Shown in pieces: positions 50,944 to 60,198 of a DNA stretch of 64,000 nt. Position 1 is the first letter of the stretch, and each line of letters opens with the position of its first letter. The notes under the pieces were generated by a model. That model ran no database searches. It was not told the origin of the DNA and saw only the letters and a program-made list of their open reading frames with translations. The position numbers were made by a program, and so were the translations under genes. Source of the stretch: CAYWKS01 sp964458935 (GTDB taxonomy: Bacteria > Planctomycetota > Phycisphaerae > Phycisphaerales > Zrk34); NCBI GenBank assembly GCA_964458935.1, contig CAYWKS010000015.1, forward strand, positions 1-64,000. The letters run 5' to 3'.

Positions 50944-51522
50944 TCACAACGCGCCGCGGCGTTTGAGTTCGGCCGACAGCTTGCCCAGCGCCCGGGTCAG
51001 GCGGTAGTGGACGTTGGCCAGCGGCATGTCCATGGCCTGCGATATCTCGCGCAGCGTCAGGCCGTGCATGATCTTCAGGCGCACGATCCGCTGCTGCTCA
51101 TCGTCCAGCCCATCGAGCGCGTCGAGGGCGTGGGCGACGGCGTCGCGGTGGGCGGCGTGGTCGGCGGGGTCGACGGCGTGGGCCTGGCCGGCGTCGAGTC
51201 GGGTCTTGTGCGCGGCGAGGGCGGGGCGGTGGTCGCGGCGGCGGCGGCGCTTGCGACGCAGGTCCATCGCCCGGTTGTGGGCCACGCGGTACAGCCAGCC
51301 GGCCGCGTTGTCGACCGTGGCCCGGCCGTTGTCGTGCATCTGACGGTGGAGCTTGACGAACGCGTCCTGGACGACGCTTTCGGCGTCATCGCCGGGGCCC
51401 AGCAGGCGCTGGACGTACCGCAGCAGCGGTGTCTGGTGCTCCTGCACGAGATGCGCAAACACCGCACCGGTCTCGCGACGCCGGTCGATCTGAACATTCG
51501 GCATGGCGAGCGTTTCGCTCAT
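50944..51522 (-). CDS. ECF-type sigma-70 family RNA polymerase sigma factor
   Basis: A 192-residue ECF sigma factor: region 2 (about 20-90, HLVQEHQTPLLRYVQRLLG, VVQDAFVKLHRQM, AAGWLYRVAHNRAMDLRRKR) and region 4 (about 130-185, LDEEQ-type DGLDDEQQRIVRLKIMHGLTLREISQAMDMPLANVHYRLTRALGKL). ATG at 51522 (MSETLAMPN) is assumed; ATG at 51504 is possible. It is the first gene of a minus-strand unit with the anti-sigma-like/VWA fusion (103 bases on) and the giant protein, and probably controls them. Confidence 0.9.
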   Translation of the reverse strand: MSETLAMPNVQIDRRRETGAVFAHLVQEHQTPLLRYVQRLLGPGDDAESVVQDAFVKLHRQMHDNGRATVDNAAGWLYRVAHNRAMDLRRKRRRRRDHRPALAAHKTRLDAGQAHAVDPADHAAHRDAVAHALDALDGLDDEQQRIVRLKIMHGLTLREISQAMDMPLANVHYRLTRALGKLSAELKRRGAL

Positions 51523-51699
51523 GATTCGCAGCGCGCCTCGGCTTTCCGGGAACACAGACGCCCGGCGGTGCGGGGATTTCGGATCGGGCGGCACAAAAAG
51601 GCAGACGCACGCCCCGACCGCCCGGTTCCGCGGGGCGGCGCGACACGCGGGGCGATCGATTCGTTGTGCGGCCCCATGACGTGCCTTATCATCCCTGCG

Positions 51700-52800
51700 A
51701 TGCCCTGGCAATCAAGGATCGCCGGCAACAGGCGGCGGCGATGGGTCGTGGCCGGATTGATGATCGCGCTGCTGGGCGGCACGACGCTCGCCGCGGCGTG
51801 GATGACCCGCGCCCGTCAACCGGCGTACGCCCCGGCGCAGGCCGACCAGCGGTTCGGCCGCTTCGCGCTGGCCCTGCCCGGCGGCTGGGCCCGCCGCCAC
51901 CGCCCCGCCGACGCCGCCGACCGATTCCGGGCGCGGCTGACCGACGGGTCGCGGCTGCTCGACATCGTCGAGCTGGGCGGGGATCGGCTGGTCACCCCCG
52001 ACGCCATCGTCCGCGAGGCCGCACGCGAGCTCTGCCCCGCCACCACCTGGTTCGCCGACGTGATCCGCATGCAGCGGGGACCGCTCACCGCGCGGCTGAT
52101 CGTCGGCAACGCGATGGCCTCGGTCGACGGCCAGACCCGCCTGAGCAAAGACCTGCTCGCGGTCGCCACGGTCGACGGCGAGACGTACCTCGGCCTGCAC
52201 CTCTCGGGCATGGGCCGCATTCAACGCGGCGACGTGGACGTCATGCAGCGGCTGATCATGACCGTCGAGGATCGCTACTACACGACGCTGCCGTCGCCAC
52301 GGGTCGCCACCCGGGGCGTGGCGCTGCGCCGGCCGCCTCAGACGGCCATGCTGATCCGCGCCGACGGCGATGCCGATGACGCGGTGTGGTTCGTGCCCGG
52401 CCGCAGCGAGGTCTTCTACCGCGTGGAGGTGCGGGCGCTGTCGATCGAGGAGCTTCGCCGCCGGTGGAAGCGGTACGGCGTGGCCGGGGCGGAGGAAGCG
52501 GACCGGGCGTCGCTGCTGGCGGCTACACTGCAGGCGACGCATTACAGCGCGACCGGGCGTCGGCCGAGCCGGCGGGAGGTCGAGCGCGGCCGCATCGCCG
52601 GCCGGTCCGTCCTGAGGCTGGGCATGGCCAACCTGCGGCAGCACCAGGGCCACCACGAGCGATGGGCGGTCGAGCTCGGCCCGGACCACGTGCTGTTGAT
52701 GGACCTGGTCAGCGACGGCCGATCGCTTCAGGCGATGGCCGCCGCCGCGCGGCACATCGTCGAGCAGGCCCAAACCCACACGGAGACGACAGACTCATGA
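51700..52800 (+). CDS. Hypothetical membrane-anchored protein, coupled to the next gene
   Basis: A 366-residue protein with an N-terminal membrane anchor or signal (about residues 14-36, WVVAGLMIALLGGTTLAAAW) and an extracytoplasmic body beginning with FGRFALALPGGWARRHRPADAADRF, a start resembling PsbP/DcrB-like domains (tentative). Later segments contain a conserved-looking LLIV/VVTEDRYYTTLPSP stretch. I cannot name a function. Transcribed divergently from the ECF sigma gene, 177 bases apart. Its stop overlaps the next start (ATGA), so the two are translated together. Confidence 0.75.
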   Translation: MPWQSRIAGNRRRRWVVAGLMIALLGGTTLAAAWMTRARQPAYAPAQADQRFGRFALALPGGWARRHRPADAADRFRARLTDGSRLLDIVELGGDRLVTPDAIVREAARELCPATTWFADVIRMQRGPLTARLIVGNAMASVDGQTRLSKDLLAVATVDGETYLGLHLSGMGRIQRGDVDVMQRLIMTVEDRYYTTLPSPRVATRGVALRRPPQTAMLIRADGDADDAVWFVPGRSEVFYRVEVRALSIEELRRRWKRYGVAGAEEADRASLLAATLQATHYSATGRRPSRREVERGRIAGRSVLRLGMANLRQHQGHHERWAVELGPDHVLLMDLVSDGRSLQAMAAAARHIVEQAQTHTETTDS

Positions 52801-54092
52801 TCCGGATGCTGCATCGTCATCGTCGAACGATCCCCGGGACGCTGCTGATCGCCGCGGTTGTCGGGGCGGGCTGGGCGGCGGCCGGCGCGGCCGAGTTGCG
52901 CGACGAGCCGTGGTCCGAGCGGCGTTTCGGGGTCTCCCTCCAGCCCCCGCGAGACGCCGAACTCGCCGAGCACGCCGGCGAGGATCACCTGCTGCGGGTC
53001 CGCGATCTCCAGGAGCAGTACACCATGACCCTCGCGGCGCGGCAGACCAGCGCCACGCTCTCGCTCGACACCGTCGCCGCCACCGCCCAGCGCGAGATGC
53101 GCGAGCTGCAGCCCTCGATGCAGGTCGTCGAGCACCAGCGCGAGTTGACGGCCGGCACGCTCGCCGCGCAGCGGCTGTACTACCGCGTGCCCCACGTGTC
53201 GGGTCAGGACGTGCTGATCGGCCAGCTCATTGTCATGGTCCACGCGCGGCTGTACGTGGTGCTGGAGGTGACCGGGGCGATGCCGCACGAGCAGCGGGTC
53301 CGCCGGGTGTTCGAGGCGGTCGGCGCGACGATCCGCGTGGAGGATCAGCAGGCCCTCGCCGAGCGGCGCCGCAAGGCCGTCGAGGCCGGCATGCACTGGT
53401 TCACCGACCTGACCGCGGACCAGCTCCGCGCCGCGACGCACGGCCCGCGGTACTTCCGGATCATCGAGGACGACCGGGACATCGGCTACGTGCGGACGAC
53501 CTGCGAAGCCGGGCAGTTCGCCGGGCTGCCGGGCATTCAGTACGTGGTGCAGATGCACGTCGAGCAGGGCACCGGGGCGGTCGACTCCCGGGCGGAGTAC
53601 TTCCGGCCTTTCGACGCGGTGGTCGGCGAGGCGTGGACGGTGCGGACGACGATGCGCGGCCCCGGCGGGCAGGGCCAGCCGGCGGCGCGGACCGCGCTGG
53701 AGACCGCCGCGGGCACCAGCGACGGCATCCAGGTCCGGATCGAAGGCACCGCGGGCCTCCGCAACGACCACCACGAGTTCCCGCGACCGCCGCAGGGCTA
53801 CCTCCCGCAGGTCGACGCGAGGCTGCTCGGCCGACTCCTGCCCCACGACGCGGCGGGCGAGTACGGGTTCTACTGGTACAACCGCTCCACGCGCGAGATG
53901 ACGTTCCGGCTGGATCGGCTCACCCCGACCATCGACGGGTTCGTCATCACCACCCGGTCGGGCCCCAACGCCGCGCCACGCCGCGCGACCTACGACGCCG
54001 GGGGCAACCTGATCGAGCAGGACCTCGGCGGCGGCCGCTCCCTCAAGCGGACCAACCTCCAGAGCCTCAAGACCCTCTGGCGGATGCGGTAA
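52797..54092 (+). CDS. Hypothetical secreted protein, coupled to the preceding gene
   Basis: A 431-residue exported protein with a signal peptide (about residues 1-32, ending AAGAAEL). The N-terminal part (RRFGVSLQPPRDAELAEH...) has the same character as the beginning of the mature preceding protein, suggesting a shared domain. The C-terminal part (YFRIIEDDRDIGYVRT, VRIEGTAGLRNDHHEFPRPPQGYLPQ) is rich in beta strands. Family unknown to me. ATG at 52797 lies in the ATGA overlap with the upstream stop. It ends 81 bases before the GH35 gene. Confidence 0.78.
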   Translation: MIRMLHRHRRTIPGTLLIAAVVGAGWAAAGAAELRDEPWSERRFGVSLQPPRDAELAEHAGEDHLLRVRDLQEQYTMTLAARQTSATLSLDTVAATAQREMRELQPSMQVVEHQRELTAGTLAAQRLYYRVPHVSGQDVLIGQLIVMVHARLYVVLEVTGAMPHEQRVRRVFEAVGATIRVEDQQALAERRRKAVEAGMHWFTDLTADQLRAATHGPRYFRIIEDDRDIGYVRTTCEAGQFAGLPGIQYVVQMHVEQGTGAVDSRAEYFRPFDAVVGEAWTVRTTMRGPGGQGQPAARTALETAAGTSDGIQVRIEGTAGLRNDHHEFPRPPQGYLPQVDARLLGRLLPHDAAGEYGFYWYNRSTREMTFRLDRLTPTIDGFVITTRSGPNAAPRRATYDAGGNLIEQDLGGGRSLKRTNLQSLKTLWRMR

Positions 54093-54173
54093 GACCCGGC
54101 GAGCGGGCCGGTTGCCAACGCCCGCGTCTTGCTCCATCATCTGGTGCGACACGCAACCGGACTGAGGGCACGC

Positions 54174-56891
54174 ATGGCCAACATCACGTACGACGGGCAA
54201 TCTCTGATCGTGGACGGGCGGCGGGTCTGGCTGGTCAGCGGCACGATCCACTACCTCCGCACGCCGCACCCGCTCTGGCGGCAGCGGGTCCGCGCCGCGC
54301 GGCAGGCGGGGCTGAACTGCATCCAGACCTACGTCTTCTGGAACGCCCACGAGCCGCAGCCCGGCCGATTCCGTTTCGACGGCGATTACGACCTGCGCCG
54401 CTTCATCAAGATCGTCGCGGAGGAGGGGATGTACTGCATCCTGCGTCCCGGCCCGTACGCGTGCGCCGAATGGGACTTCGGGGGTTTCCCGGCGTGGCTG
54501 CTCAACCAGCCGGGCGTGCGGCTGCGCGAGGGCGAGCCGCAGTACCTCCAGGCCTGCGCCCGCTACCTCGAGGCCGTCATGGGACAGGTCGCCGACCTGC
54601 AGATCACCCATCCCGAGGGCGGGCCGATCGTCCTCATCCAGGTCGAGAACGAGTGGTTCTGCTCCAACGAGCCGCAGGCCGAGCAGTACCACGGCCAGCT
54701 CGCGCGCTTCCTGCGTGAGACCGGGGCGGCGGTCCCGCTGATCAACTGCAACAACCTCTGGCAGCAGGTGGCCAACACGATCGACTGCTGGAATGGCTGG
54801 GACCGGCTGCTTCAGAACATGCGGCAGTTGCAGCGCGTGCAACCGGACGCCCCCCGGGTGGTCACGGAGCTGTGGCCGGGCTGGTTCGACGTCTGGGGCG
54901 GCGAGCACCACACCGACAAGACCGCGGCGCAGATGCTCGCCCGGATCGCCGACGTCTCCGCGGCGGGCGCGCAGTTCAACTTGTACATGTTTCACGGCGG
55001 GACGAACTTCGCCTTCTGGGCGGGGCAGAACAACGACGCGCCGCACGCGTTCAACACGACCAGCTACGACTACGACGCGCCGTTGACCGAGGCGGGCGGG
55101 CGGGGGCCCAAATACCTCGCGCTCAAGCGGATCGCCCCGTTCCTCAGCTCGTTCGACCAGTTGATGGCCAACCTCGACCCGGAGCTGCACCCGGCGGCGG
55201 CGGCCCGCAACCACGGCCGCATCAGCGTCGTCCAGCAGAGCGGGTCGATGGGCGACGTGGTGTTCATCACCCGCGACGAGCCCTGCCGACCCGCCACGGT
55301 CGACCTGATCAGCCCGCTCGGCCAGACGCTGCCGGTGCACCTCGGCCACGACGCCGCGGCCTGGGTCGTCTTCGACGCCAAGCTCGACGGCCAGGCCGTC
55401 CTCGACGTGACCAACCTCCGCCCCTGGGCCTTCGTGGAGCGGCGGATGCTCGTGCTGTACGGCCCGGCGTCGACGCAGGCGCTGGTCAGCATCGACGGCG
55501 CCGTGCTGGACGACCAGGTCCCCGCCGGCGCCGCACCCAAGGTCGTGCGGCACCAGGACCTGACCGTCGTGCTCTGCTCGGACAAGCAGATCGACCAGGC
55601 CTACCTGCACGACGACGGCCGGCTGTTCGTCGGCGTGGGCGGGTTCGACGACGCGGGCGAGCCGCTCCGCGGCGCCTCCGGTTCGTACACGATCGTCAGC
55701 CCGGACGGCGAGACGACCCAGCGACGGATGGGCGCCAAGCCCCGCCGCCCCGCCGCCCCGCCGCTGGGTGAATGGCGGCACGCCGACGTGGATGCGTTCG
55801 TCGACGGCACCGCCCCGCGGTACGCCGCGATCGACGGGCCTCGGTCCCTCGAGGCGTGCGGGGCGGACTTCGGGTACGGGTGGTACCGCATCCGCCTGCA
55901 CCGCGGCAAGGCCGGCCGCGTCAACCTGCTCTGCCCCGAGGCGCGTGACCGGCTGCACCTGTACCGCGACGGGAAGCTGGACCGGATCATCGGGGTCGGC
56001 CCCGGCGCCGTCGACCAGCCGGTGCCGGTGTCGCTGCCCGGGGGGACGACGGACCTGGTCTTCCTCGCCGACAACCTCGGGCGATATAAGCACGCGACCG
56101 CCGACGAGGCCGCCAAGGGCCTGTCCCACCACCTGTACCACGTCACGGCGGTGCGGCTGAACAAGCCCAAGCGACGGGTGGCGCCGATGCCCGATCCGTT
56201 CGAGCTGTATGGGTTCGTGCATGGGGCGCGGCGGGGCGACCGGTCGCTGCGGCCGCACTACGACTTCGAGTTCACCCATCGCCGCAAGACGTCGCTGCTG
56301 CTGGCCGCGTCGGGCAAGCGACCGCGTGCCCTGGTGCTGGTCAACGACCAGCCGGTCGCGCTCGACCAGGCGTGGGGGCTGGACCACCAGTTCACGCTGC
56401 ACAGCGGTCAACACCTCAAGCAGGGCAAGAACACCCTCACGATCGTGCCGCTGAACAAGCCCCGCGAGGAGCACGACCTCAGCAAGGCGTACAAGCTCTT
56501 GGAGCTGGCCGAGCGGATCACCGACAAGGCCGACTGGGCCTACGCCCGCTGGCAGGTCCCCGACGCCGAGCGGTTCGGCGCGATGCCGCGTGCGACCGGG
56601 GGTCGGCCCGGGTGGTTCCGCACGACCTTCAGCCTCAACGCGATCCCCGAGGCGGTGTGGCTCCGCATCGCCGGCATGAGCAAGGGCCAGGTCTACCTCA
56701 ACGGGCACAACGTCGGCCGCTACTGGGTCGCCTCGCCGACCGGCCAGAAGGTCCCGCCGCAGACCGACTATTACCTGCCCGAGCCGTGGCTGAGCGTCGA
56801 CCAGCCCAACGAGCTGATCCTCTTCGACGAGCACGGCAAGCGGCCGACCCGGTGCTCGATCGTCTTCAACGCGATGGGCCCGTACCGCTGA
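54174..56891 (+). CDS. GH35-family beta-galactosidase
   Basis: A 905-residue glycoside hydrolase family 35 enzyme. The TIM-barrel domain (about residues 5-330) has SGTIHYLRTPHPLWRQRVRAARQAGLN, TYVFWNAHEP, LRPGPYACAEWDFGGFPAWLL, acid/base E160 (QVENEW) and nucleophile E232 (TELWPGWFD). Beta-sandwich domains fill the rest, including GRYWVASPTGQ near the end. It removes terminal beta-galactose residues. No clear signal peptide is seen, which would place it in the cytoplasm. ATG at 54174 has GAGGG five bases upstream. Neighbouring GH29, GH28 and GH78 genes fit complex-polysaccharide use. Confidence 0.93.
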   Translation: MANITYDGQSLIVDGRRVWLVSGTIHYLRTPHPLWRQRVRAARQAGLNCIQTYVFWNAHEPQPGRFRFDGDYDLRRFIKIVAEEGMYCILRPGPYACAEWDFGGFPAWLLNQPGVRLREGEPQYLQACARYLEAVMGQVADLQITHPEGGPIVLIQVENEWFCSNEPQAEQYHGQLARFLRETGAAVPLINCNNLWQQVANTIDCWNGWDRLLQNMRQLQRVQPDAPRVVTELWPGWFDVWGGEHHTDKTAAQMLARIADVSAAGAQFNLYMFHGGTNFAFWAGQNNDAPHAFNTTSYDYDAPLTEAGGRGPKYLALKRIAPFLSSFDQLMANLDPELHPAAAARNHGRISVVQQSGSMGDVVFITRDEPCRPATVDLISPLGQTLPVHLGHDAAAWVVFDAKLDGQAVLDVTNLRPWAFVERRMLVLYGPASTQALVSIDGAVLDDQVPAGAAPKVVRHQDLTVVLCSDKQIDQAYLHDDGRLFVGVGGFDDAGEPLRGASGSYTIVSPDGETTQRRMGAKPRRPAAPPLGEWRHADVDAFVDGTAPRYAAIDGPRSLEACGADFGYGWYRIRLHRGKAGRVNLLCPEARDRLHLYRDGKLDRIIGVGPGAVDQPVPVSLPGGTTDLVFLADNLGRYKHATADEAAKGLSHHLYHVTAVRLNKPKRRVAPMPDPFELYGFVHGARRGDRSLRPHYDFEFTHRRKTSLLLAASGKRPRALVLVNDQPVALDQAWGLDHQFTLHSGQHLKQGKNTLTIVPLNKPREEHDLSKAYKLLELAERITDKADWAYARWQVPDAERFGAMPRATGGRPGWFRTTFSLNAIPEAVWLRIAGMSKGQVYLNGHNVGRYWVASPTGQKVPPQTDYYLPEPWLSVDQPNELILFDEHGKRPTRCSIVFNAMGPYR

Positions 56892-56915
56892 TCGGCGACG
56901 CCGGCCGCGCGCGGC

Positions 56916-56921
56916 TATGAT
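56916..56921 (+). promoter_or_regulatory. Putative minus-10 box (TATGAT) upstream of the 133-residue ORF
   Basis: TATGAT in the context GCGGCTATGATACGCC lies 31 bases before the ATG at 56953, with GGAG between them at 56944-56947. The minus-35 is unclear. Confidence 0.35.
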
Positions 56922-56952
56922 ACGCCGCCCCGGAGATGACCTTGGAGTGAAC

Positions 56953-57354
56953 ATGAAGAGCGGAGACCCCCACGCGATCGACGATCTGAAGCTGCTCATC
57001 GAGACCAAGCGCAACGCGCCCTCGCAGACGCTGGACATCGTCTCCGACGCGGCGCGGTGGCTGAAATCCGCGCTCAAGGGCGCAGGCGTCGCGTACAGCT
57101 ACGCCTCCTGCGAGGAGCGCGATCACTACGGGTACGCCGCCTTCACGATCCTGCGGAACTACCGCGGCGAGCCGGTCTGCCTCGACCTCAAGGTCGCCGA
57201 GATCGGCAACACACCCCACGCCTTCGCCGAGGTCCGCTCCCTCGGCAAGTACGACGGGACGCTGTTCCCCTTCTTCGGGGACCTCCGCAGCGACGAAGAC
57301 CGGCACATGCTCCTGCACTACGTGGCCGACTTCATGCTCAGCACCGAACCGTGA
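56953..57354 (+). CDS. Hypothetical protein (133 aa)
   Basis: Not recognised. A 133-residue soluble protein with no signal, beginning MKSGDPHAIDDLKLLIETKRN and showing mixed helix/strand character (GYAAFTILRNYRGEPVCLDLKVAEIGN). The ATG at 56953 has GGAG six bases upstream and a possible promoter box further up. It lies between GH35 and the convergent GH29 gene, 15 bases from the latter's stop. Codon use matches the neighbours, so it is probably real. Confidence 0.75.
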   Translation: MKSGDPHAIDDLKLLIETKRNAPSQTLDIVSDAARWLKSALKGAGVAYSYASCEERDHYGYAAFTILRNYRGEPVCLDLKVAEIGNTPHAFAEVRSLGKYDGTLFPFFGDLRSDEDRHMLLHYVADFMLSTEP

Positions 57355-57369
57355 GCCACCTCGCCTCGC

Positions 57370-58707
57370 CTACCGGTCCACGAACGTCACGCCTTCGAGC
57401 TTGACGACCAGCGGATTCGGCCAGGCGCGGTTGTTGTAAAGCCGCTGCGCCCGAACCACCGAGACCTTCAGCCCATCTTCCGTCTGCTCGACGGTCGACG
57501 TGGGCGTGATCTGCGGCCGGTACTCGACGACCCGGTCGTTCTGACCGAGGACGCCCATGGCCACCTCACCGTCCGCCGCCAGCGACGCGAGCGTGAACGC
57601 GCGCCGCTCGCCCGCCTCCCAGAGTTCGTCGCCCTGCGGGATGAACACGTACACCGTGCGCGAATCGTTGGCGTCCCGGGTGAATCGGATGCTGCCTTCC
57701 CCGATCACCGGGCCGGGCCGCACGCCGTGAATCGCCTCACCGTTGACAAACATCCACAGGCCCAGTTCGCGGAACCGTCGTTCCTGCTCGTGCGGCATCC
57801 TGCCCGAGGGCTCGGGCCCCAGGTTGATCAGCAGATTCCCACCCTTGGCCCGGATGTCGATCAGCATGTCGATCAGCTTGCCGCCGGACTTGTAGTCTTC
57901 ATTGGTCGGCTTGAACTGCCACTGGGTGCCGAGCGTGAAACACGATTCCCACGGGCCTTGCATCGGCTCGCCGGGTATGTGCTGCTCGGGCGTCTGCATC
58001 TCGCCACGCGTCACCAGGCAAGCGGGCTGTAGCTGGTGGACGTACTGGCGAGCGAGTGAACTGTCCCGGCCGTCCAGGAACACGATGTCGATCGGGCCGT
58101 ACCCGGTGAACAGCTCATGGAGCTGTCGACGGTTGTGTTCCCAAAGCGGCTTGTTGTTGGAGATGTCCGCATACTCGGCCCGCCGCCGGATGACTCTGCC
58201 CTGCTGGTGAAGCACCCAGAAGTCTTCCGGGGAGAAGTAGAAGCCCACCTTCAGATCGTACTTGCGGCAGGCCTCGACAAAGGGCCTGACGATGTCCTTG
58301 CCGTACGGCGTGTTGGCGATGGAAAAGTCGGTGGTCTTCGTCGGCCAGAGGCAGAACCCGCTGTGATGCTTGACCGTCAGAACCATGTACCTGAACCCGG
58401 CGAGCTTCGCCAGCTTCGCCCATCGCTCGGGGTCGTACTCGGTGGGATTGAAGTACCGCGGCAGCGCGTTGAAGTACCGGTCGACGTAGGCGTCCGACGC
58501 GCCGACCAGGCTGTGCGAGATCACGCTGCCGAGCTCCGAATCCAGGCTCCAGTGAATGAACATGCCCATGCCCCAGTCCATGAACTGCTCCACCCGTGCG
58601 GGGTCATTAACAAGTTCGGCCGATTGGTCGGGTTGCGACCGGGCGGTGGCGGTGGCGGCGAGCAGCAGGCACAAACCGCTCAACGCGATCTTGTTCGTGG
58701 CGGGCAT
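57370..58707 (-). CDS. GH29-family alpha-L-fucosidase, secreted
   Basis: A 445-residue exported enzyme with a signal peptide (about 1-23, ending TARSQ). GH29 motifs: FIHWSLDSELG, YFNPTEYDPERWAKLAKLAGFRYMVLTVKHHSGFCLWPT, FYFSPEDFW, and PIDIVFLDGRDSS, where D212 aligns with the catalytic nucleophile. GGNLLINLGPEPSGRMP completes the barrel, followed by a small beta domain. It releases alpha-L-fucose from glycans. A TACGAT box lies on the minus strand at 58788-58793. Divergently placed to the GH28 gene, so both could respond to one regulator. Confidence 0.9.
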   Translation of the reverse strand: MPATNKIALSGLCLLLAATATARSQPDQSAELVNDPARVEQFMDWGMGMFIHWSLDSELGSVISHSLVGASDAYVDRYFNALPRYFNPTEYDPERWAKLAKLAGFRYMVLTVKHHSGFCLWPTKTTDFSIANTPYGKDIVRPFVEACRKYDLKVGFYFSPEDFWVLHQQGRVIRRRAEYADISNNKPLWEHNRRQLHELFTGYGPIDIVFLDGRDSSLARQYVHQLQPACLVTRGEMQTPEQHIPGEPMQGPWESCFTLGTQWQFKPTNEDYKSGGKLIDMLIDIRAKGGNLLINLGPEPSGRMPHEQERRFRELGLWMFVNGEAIHGVRPGPVIGEGSIRFTRDANDSRTVYVFIPQGDELWEAGERRAFTLASLAADGEVAMGVLGQNDRVVEYRPQITPTSTVEQTEDGLKVSVVRAQRLYNNRAWPNPLVVKLEGVTFVDR

Positions 58708-58887
58708 TTTCAGTCACTCCTCTGCGGCGATGGGGGTGGGCGACGTTTTCGGCGCCTGCCATGTCGTGCAGGCCGAACTTCCTGCGTATCGTACCGCGTG
58801 GCCGATCGGTGGGGACGCGGCGTCTTTGACCGGGGCGGAGCGCCCGCCGTACGCTGGGGCTGCACTCGAACCACGAAAGGGAACGAC

Positions 58888-60177
58888 ATGCTGAATGGTG
58901 CAACGCGTCGCGGGATGGTGGGCTGGGCGGTGGTGTTGTTTCTGGCCGCTGGATGCACGGCGCGGACGTCGGCCGAGACGCTCGACGTGACCGCGGCGCC
59001 ATTCAACGCCGCGGCCGACGGCCGGACCAAGGACACCCAGGCGATCCAGGCCGCCATCGACGCCGCGCAACCCGGCGACACGGTCCTGCTCAAGGCCGGC
59101 AAGACGTTCCTGACCGGCCCGATCTACCTCAAGAGCCACCTGACGTTCCGCGTGGACGGCACGCTGCTGGGCAGCACCGACAAGGCCGACTTCAAGCCCG
59201 ACCAGCCCAACCGCTGGGAGGGGCTGATCCGGGGCGTGCCCAAGTCGCTGATCAACGCCGGCACGCTCGACGCCAACTCCGGCTACAACGTCGAGGACAT
59301 CACGATCTGCGGCACCGGACTGATCGACCCGCAGGGCCGCCAGCTCAAGGCCAACGGCATCAGCATCAACAACGCCATCCAGATCAACAACTGCGACGGC
59401 TTCACGCTCACCGGCGACTCCGAGGACGAGCCGCTGAGCATCCGCGAGCCCACGCGGTGGTGCGTCCATCCGATCTTCTCGACCAACTTGGTTTTCCAGT
59501 ACCTCGACATCGATACGAGCGACTGCCCGCGCAACGGCGACGGGATCGACATCGACTCGTGCACGCACGTGACGATCCGCGACTCGCGGGTCTACGCCCA
59601 GGACGACTGCATCGCGCTCAAGTCCGGCAAGGGTATCCAGGGCTACAACATCAACCGCCCCACCAGCCACGTCACCATCGAGAACATGGTGTTCGAGTGC
59701 GTGAAGTGGTCGGCCGTCTCGGTCGGGACCGAGGCGTCGGGCGGGGTGCACCACGTCGAGGTCCGCAACTGCACCACCGGGCCGAAGGGCGTGCGGAAGC
59801 ACTTCTTCTACATGAAGACCAACCCCAGCCGCGGCGAGCGATCCCGGTACCACGACATCTCGATCAAGGACTGCCGCAACCTCAAGACGGGGCACGCGCT
59901 GACGCACGTCGACACGGACGTCGGCATCGTCTACACCAACGCGCCCGGCACGCCCGACATCGGCGGCAACATCGTCATCCAGAACGTCAGCACCGCCACC
60001 AACAAGGGTGTGCACTACAACGGCACGGCCGACATCAAGGTCCATGACATCACCTTCATCGACTGCGACTTCGGCGAGGGCGACCTCTACGGCAACTACT
60101 GCGAGGACATCACGTTCCGCAACTGCCGCTTCGGCGGCCGGCGGTTCGAGAACTCCCGCAACATCGTTTTTGAATGA
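58888..60177 (+). CDS. GH28-family polygalacturonase-like lipoprotein
   Basis: A 429-residue right-handed beta-helix enzyme. A lipoprotein signal (LFLAAGC, cysteine about residue 22) suggests membrane anchoring. GH28 core features: INNCDGFTL, NGDGIDIDSCTHVTIRDSRV and AQDDCIALKSG with the paired aspartates, and SVGTEASGGV in place of the usual GHG-type stretch, so the exact bond cleaved is uncertain. It likely acts on pectin-like galacturonans or rhamnogalacturonans. ATG at 58888 has AAAGGGA six bases upstream. Sits head-to-head with the fucosidase gene and tail-to-tail with aguA. Confidence 0.88.
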   Translation: MLNGATRRGMVGWAVVLFLAAGCTARTSAETLDVTAAPFNAAADGRTKDTQAIQAAIDAAQPGDTVLLKAGKTFLTGPIYLKSHLTFRVDGTLLGSTDKADFKPDQPNRWEGLIRGVPKSLINAGTLDANSGYNVEDITICGTGLIDPQGRQLKANGISINNAIQINNCDGFTLTGDSEDEPLSIREPTRWCVHPIFSTNLVFQYLDIDTSDCPRNGDGIDIDSCTHVTIRDSRVYAQDDCIALKSGKGIQGYNINRPTSHVTIENMVFECVKWSAVSVGTEASGGVHHVEVRNCTTGPKGVRKHFFYMKTNPSRGERSRYHDISIKDCRNLKTGHALTHVDTDVGIVYTNAPGTPDIGGNIVIQNVSTATNKGVHYNGTADIKVHDITFIDCDFGEGDLYGNYCEDITFRNCRFGGRRFENSRNIVFE

Positions 60178-60198
60178 CGCCCGCGCTGGGGCGCCCGG

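Noticed and set aside
50839..51699. Upstream extension of the exported-protein frame at 51700
   Set aside because: It would overlap the ECF sigma gene antisense, and its translation is Gln/Arg/Val-rich without domain character.
52728..57077. Very long open frame (about 1449 codons) on the minus strand opposite the secreted protein and GH35 genes
   Set aside because: Composition is Arg/Val/Leu/Gly-rich without domains, a typical shadow of GC-rich coding sequence; the plus-strand genes here are clearly recognised.
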